A stretch of 64,000 nt of DNA from Xanthomonas euroxanthea (GTDB taxonomy: Bacteria > Pseudomonadota > Gammaproteobacteria > Xanthomonadales > Xanthomonadaceae). The notes below the pieces were generated by a model. The model saw only the letters and a list, made by a program, of their open reading frames with translations. It was not told the DNA's origin and did no database searches. Of this stretch, positions 61,416-64,000 are shown one piece after another. The stretch is from the NCBI RefSeq assembly GCF_900476395.1, contig NZ_UIHB01000002.1, forward strand, positions 248,001 to 312,000, in the 5' to 3' direction. Made by a program: the position numbers and the translations under genes. How positions within the stretch are numbered: position 1 is the first letter of the stretch; every line of letters begins with the position of its first letter.

Positions 61416-61668
61416 TTATGCCGTCAGTTGGGCGTAGAGAACGAACAGGAACATCGGCAGCCCACTCATCAGTGCGAAGCCTCCGAAGGCGCCCATCAGG
61501 GTCAGCACTTTCGTGACCCACCACTGCCACCAGGCGAAACCCTTATCCCGCGCCTGGCCACACGGGCTTCGGCCGGGTAGAGACGAGCTGCCTTCCGGCT
61601 TGCGGTTGGGCCATCAGCGGCCCGACGATGAGGCCCAACGGCCCGGGAAGAGCAGGGTGCTTATAAAA
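61416..61668 (-). pseudogene. Decayed duplicate of the adjacent membrane-protein gene
   Basis: Read on the minus strand, this stretch encodes GPLGLIVGPLMA, then in another frame LYPAEARVARR, then in a third DKGFAWWQWWVTKVLTLMGA and a final LFVLYAQLTA before a stop at 61416. The intact gene upstream encodes the same order: GPFGFIVGPLMA, LYPQEAYAARR, DQGFTAAQWWVM and VLLVLWLQLT. So it is a 3'-terminal copy with at least two frameshifts and no start. The CGTCTCTACCC string is identical in both. Confidence 0.82.
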
Positions 61669-61670
61669 AT

Positions 61671-62051
61671 TCATCGGGTCAATTGCAGCCACAACACCAG
61701 CAGCACCATTGGGAGCCCACTGAGCAGCGAGGTGACCCAAAAAGCCGCCATCACGGTCAGCGGGGTCATCACCCACCACTGCGCAGCTGTAAACCCTTGG
61801 TCGCGTCGTCGAGCCGCGTAAGCCTCCTGTGGGTAGAGACGATCTGCTTTCCGCAGACCCCGTCGAGCCATGAGTGGCCCGACGATGAAGCCGAACGGGC
61901 CCAGGAAGAGCAGGCTCAGCGAGAACCACCAGAAGAAGCGATTGTGTGGCGTCATGATTTTTTTGGGGATGGCGCGCACGGCGTCGTCTTCGCGGAAGCC
62001 GCCTACGGCGCCGACTGCCGTTCCCACCATCGAATTTGATTGGGTCTTCAT
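61671..62051 (-). CDS. Small membrane protein of unknown family (intact copy)
   Basis: The protein has 126 residues from the ATG at 62051. A soluble N-terminal segment of about 40 residues, with a glycine-rich GTAVGAVGGF, precedes a first membrane helix (FFWWFSLSLLFLGPFGFIVG). An Arg-rich loop and a second long helical part (WWVMTPLTVMAAFWVTSLLS, then LPMVLLVLWL) follow. No family is recognised. Its ATG overlaps the stop of the lipoprotein gene by four bases, so they form an operon. A broken copy lies directly downstream. Confidence 0.75.
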   Translation of the reverse strand: MKTQSNSMVGTAVGAVGGFREDDAVRAIPKKIMTPHNRFFWWFSLSLLFLGPFGFIVGPLMARRGLRKADRLYPQEAYAARRRDQGFTAAQWWVMTPLTVMAAFWVTSLLSGLPMVLLVLWLQLTR

Positions 62052-62362
62052 TTGGCGTAGGCCCTCCAAGTGCCGTCGCTCTTGGCGTAGCGCAGGTTCT
62101 TGCTCACGGGGACAGGCACCTGCCGGCCCTCAATGTTGAGCACGGCCTGGCCGCGCGTGTCGCAGCGGTAGCCCTCGGCGCCTTCCGCTTCCACGCAGCC
62201 GGTGAGTTCGAAGTTCTGGATGTCGGTGACCTGGCCAGCGCCACTCTGTTGAAGCAGTCTGACGAACGCTCCCTTGGCTTTGTCAGACGAGGGCTTGCCA
62301 CTACAGGCAGTGAGGCCCAAGGCCATGGTCAACGCGACCAGGCCGATCCATGCGTTTTTCAT
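62048..62362 (-). CDS. Small putative lipoprotein
   Basis: The protein has 104 residues. The N terminus MKNAWIGLVALTMALGLTAC has a lipobox (LTAC) with the cysteine at residue 20, followed by SGKPSSDKAKG. Two more cysteines (TGCVEAEGAEGYRC) may form a disulfide. No family is recognised. It precedes the membrane-protein gene with ATGA overlap and follows the secreted-protein gene by 45 bp, so the three minus-strand genes look like one operon. Confidence 0.78.
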   Translation of the reverse strand: MKNAWIGLVALTMALGLTACSGKPSSDKAKGAFVRLLQQSGAGQVTDIQNFELTGCVEAEGAEGYRCDTRGQAVLNIEGRQVPVPVSKNLRYAKSDGTWRAYAK

Positions 62363-62407
62363 GTCGTTCCTTTTGCTGGGTAATGGGAAGGGCAGGCGAA
62401 GAGGGCC

Positions 62408-63160
62408 TTACTTGTCGCGATTCCCGTCGGGCCTGAAGGCAGCAATCCAGAGCCTGGTGTCTTTGAAGGGCGTCAGCATTCCTGAGGGTCCCGGGTGCAG
62501 GTCGGCGGTCTGAATGAAGCCGGCTACCCACGCAACTCGTAGCGACACGTCCACCGCGCGATCAGCGACGCCGGGGCGGCTAACGTTGACGACAAAGGGC
62601 TGGGCCGGAGGGTTGGGACCCGTGGAGCGCTGACCGCCCGTGTTGGGCTTGCTGGGCGGCACTCGGATGCCGCTCAACGTGTCCCGGCCCTTCCAGAGCG
62701 CAGTGCTGTTGAGCTCCGCCGTCTCACCCAGGTCGTCGGTCTCGGTCACTGCGGCATCGAAGCAGGTGCGGAAGGTCTCGGTCGTCGAAGCTGTAGGACT
62801 GGTCCAAATGCGGGCCTCCGCAGTCCAACAGGGAAGTGAGGTGCCCCACTCGGTGAAGGTCAGCGCGACCCGGGGCCAGTCCAACTTCCCGAGCTGGGCC
62901 TGCTGGTGGTTATCGCCTTTGAACAAGTTGGGCAGCTTGCCGGCGCCATTGATCGGCGTGTAGATCGAGCCTGTTCCCTGACTGCCGGCCTTGCTGCCGG
63001 CGTTCGGCTTGATGCCCACCATCTGCTTGCCAGTATCTGCCAAGCCTTTGCCCAGCTGGCGAAAGAAGCCCGGCTTCTGTTCTTGTGAGTCCTGGGCCTG
63101 GGCGACGCCGGCCACGGTCAATGCGAGCAGGGCTGCGCCTGCGATCCTTGCGATGTCCAT
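62408..63160 (-). CDS. Secreted hypothetical protein
   Basis: The protein has 250 residues. A signal peptide (MDIARIAGAALLALTVAGVA, then QAQ) is followed by a basic Gly-rich segment. A soluble domain with two cysteines (LPCWTAEARI and FRTCFDAAV) and a C-terminal beta-rich part complete it. No family is recognised. It is the first gene of the three-gene minus-strand operon and is divergent from the XRE regulator gene, whose product could regulate it. The ribosome binding site is weak (GGGGATTTC). Confidence 0.72.
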   Translation of the reverse strand: MDIARIAGAALLALTVAGVAQAQDSQEQKPGFFRQLGKGLADTGKQMVGIKPNAGSKAGSQGTGSIYTPINGAGKLPNLFKGDNHQQAQLGKLDWPRVALTFTEWGTSLPCWTAEARIWTSPTASTTETFRTCFDAAVTETDDLGETAELNSTALWKGRDTLSGIRVPPSKPNTGGQRSTGPNPPAQPFVVNVSRPGVADRAVDVSLRVAWVAGFIQTADLHPGPSGMLTPFKDTRLWIAAFRPDGNRDK

Positions 63161-63264
63161 GAAATCCCCGTGTGTTGGTGGAGGGTGCTACATTTCATGA
63201 AGAGTCTGCCATGCAGTGGAGGAGCAAGTCATGCTGTCCGGCCAACTTTTCAACATTCGTTCAC

Positions 63265-63594
63265 GTGCCGAAGGCTTCTCCCCGAGCTCTCTTTGCTGCC
63301 CGCCTGAAACAGGCTCGGGAACTGCAAGGCATCCCAAGCCAGCGGGCTTTGGGGGTGCTGATGGGGCTTGATAAGAAGTTGGCCAGCAGCCGGGTCAATC
63401 GCTATGAGAACGAGACCAGTGGCATTGACCTGGATGGGCTAGGGAAGCTGGCCGAGACACTTGGAGTGCCTATGGCTTACTTGGTGGCGGAAGATGAAGC
63501 GACCGCAGAGGTGGTGTTGGCGCTTTCCGAATTGTCACGTGACGAACGAGCTCAAGTTGTCACATTGGTCAAGAAAAAGCTCGAAAAGAAGTGA
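63265..63594 (+). CDS. XRE family transcriptional regulator
   Basis: From the GTG at 63265 the protein has 109 residues. The helix-turn-helix domain starts at FAARLKQARELQG, with the turn in GVLMGLDKKLASSRVNRYEN and the closing helix LAETLGVPMAYLVAEDE. A short charged C-terminal helix (LSRDERAQVVTLVKKKLEKK) follows. The frame is open to 63172 and starts at 63211 or earlier cannot be excluded. It is divergent from the secreted-protein operon and 26 bp before another gene, so it may regulate both. Confidence 0.85.
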   Translation: MPKASPRALFAARLKQARELQGIPSQRALGVLMGLDKKLASSRVNRYENETSGIDLDGLGKLAETLGVPMAYLVAEDEATAEVVLALSELSRDERAQVVTLVKKKLEKK

Positions 63595-63620
63595 ATCCCC
63601 TTAACCATAAGTGATTCCGA

Positions 63621-64000
63621 ATGCGCGCCCGATACGTCATTCCTTTCACCCGCCGGATCATCATCCCCGACCATTGGGAGATCCCATTTCAAGCAGGGGT
63701 ATGCCGAGTTCGCGAAGAGGCTGGAATCGCCGTGGCGCTGGAGGTTGTTTTTTCCGGCCAGCCGGTAAACTTGGCGCCTAAATTAGTGCAAGAGCCGGGA
63801 GGAAATTTCCGTCTGGTGAATGAAGATCATAATGTTGAATTTATTCGAGTGCAGCTCGTCGATGCAATGGCTTTCCTCAGTTGCTACTTTGATATTGCAC
63901 TCGAGATGGACGAAGTTGAGGCATTCTACGAGGCGGAGACGCCGGAAGAAGATGGAAAAATAGAAGTTAAGTCATTCAAGTCGGGAAGGCACGTCCCTAA
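63621..64000 (+). CDS. Unknown protein, truncated by the window end
   Basis: An open frame starts at ATG 63621 and runs 126 codons without a stop to the window edge. It begins MRARYVIPFTRRIIIPDHWE and includes AVALEVVFSGQPVNLAPKL, VDAMAFLSCYFDIALEMDEV and an acidic stretch EAETPEEDG. It is 26 bp after the XRE gene and probably in the same operon. The family is not recognised. Base composition is AT-rich compared with the core genome. Confidence 0.7.
   Translation, partial: MRARYVIPFTRRIIIPDHWEIPFQAGVCRVREEAGIAVALEVVFSGQPVNLAPKLVQEPGGNFRLVNEDHNVEFIRVQLVDAMAFLSCYFDIALEMDEVEAFYEAETPEEDGKIEVKSFKSGRHVP

Larger units (their letters stand above)
58100..64000 (+). mobile_element. Integrated element at tRNA-Ser, left end
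   Basis: From the tRNA-Ser 3' end on, the window changes character. It has a tyrosine integrase, more AT-rich genes, genes of unknown family, a decayed duplicate gene and an XRE regulator, and no housekeeping genes. No capsid, tail, conjugation or replication gene is visible, so it cannot be classed as prophage or integrative conjugative element from this part. The right end is outside the window. Confidence 0.75.

Noticed and set aside
61543..61929. A 128-codon minus-strand frame spanning the pseudogene and the intact membrane-protein gene
   Set aside because: It joins the wrong frame of the intact gene to one fragment of the decayed copy; the similarity between the two copies explains the stretch better.
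58010..64000. A complete prophage
   Set aside because: No capsid, portal, tail, lysis or replication gene is visible in the 6 kb available. Only the integrase is phage-like, so prophage is not claimed.

Overview
The window is high-GC chromosomal DNA of a gammaproteobacterium, almost certainly a Xanthomonas or close relative. This rests on protein-level recognition: the 1167-residue Smc, the extended LigA, the kynurenine genes, the serC-pheA-aroA cluster, and small repeat families of a kind familiar from xanthomonads. No search was run, so the species is left open. About 58 kb is core genome, densely packed on both strands. The last 6 kb is the left end of an integrated element.

Layout. 1-4 kb: end of a 5'-nucleotidase gene, a spermidine-synthase-like protein, two conserved unknowns and exonuclease I. 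4-9.7 kb: three enzymes of the tryptophan-to-quinolinate route (kmo, kynU, nbaC), interrupted by an FUSC membrane protein. 9.8-14 kb: beta-carbonic anhydrase, a PaiB-like flavoprotein, two small unknowns, asnS and an IscA-like protein. 14-15.8 kb: rpsF-rpsR-rplI. 15.9-25.8 kb: smc, zipA, ligA and epmA, with a small membrane protein, a repeat element and a Tat-exported aminotransferase homologue between zipA and ligA. 26-34.3 kb: a DUF3011 protein, a 369-bp tandem repeat, mtnA, gyrA and PQQ glucose dehydrogenase. 34.5-36.5 kb: a membrane-anchored coiled-coil protein and a putative HExxH peptidase.

36.7-44.2 kb holds a complete histidine-utilisation locus. hutI-H-G-U lie on the minus strand and hutF-hutC on the plus strand, around a 60-bp divergent promoter with a perfect 10-bp palindrome. 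44.3-49.2 kb: a membrane-anchored Mrr-like protein, two PHA-granule-related proteins, an FHA protein and the MsrPQ methionine-sulfoxide reductase. 49.4-57.7 kb: serC-pheA-aroA, two TonB-type proteins, serS and a LysR regulator.

At 58.0 kb a tRNA-Ser(UGA) is followed at once by a tyrosine-recombinase integrase, and composition becomes more AT-rich. The element then carries an intracellular-type subtilisin, a 75-residue protein resembling a free-standing subtilisin propeptide (I9) inhibitor, a decayed duplicate of a membrane-protein gene beside its intact copy, a lipoprotein, a secreted protein, an XRE regulator, and a gene that runs off the window end. The protease plus propeptide-like pair is the best candidate for an undescribed system.
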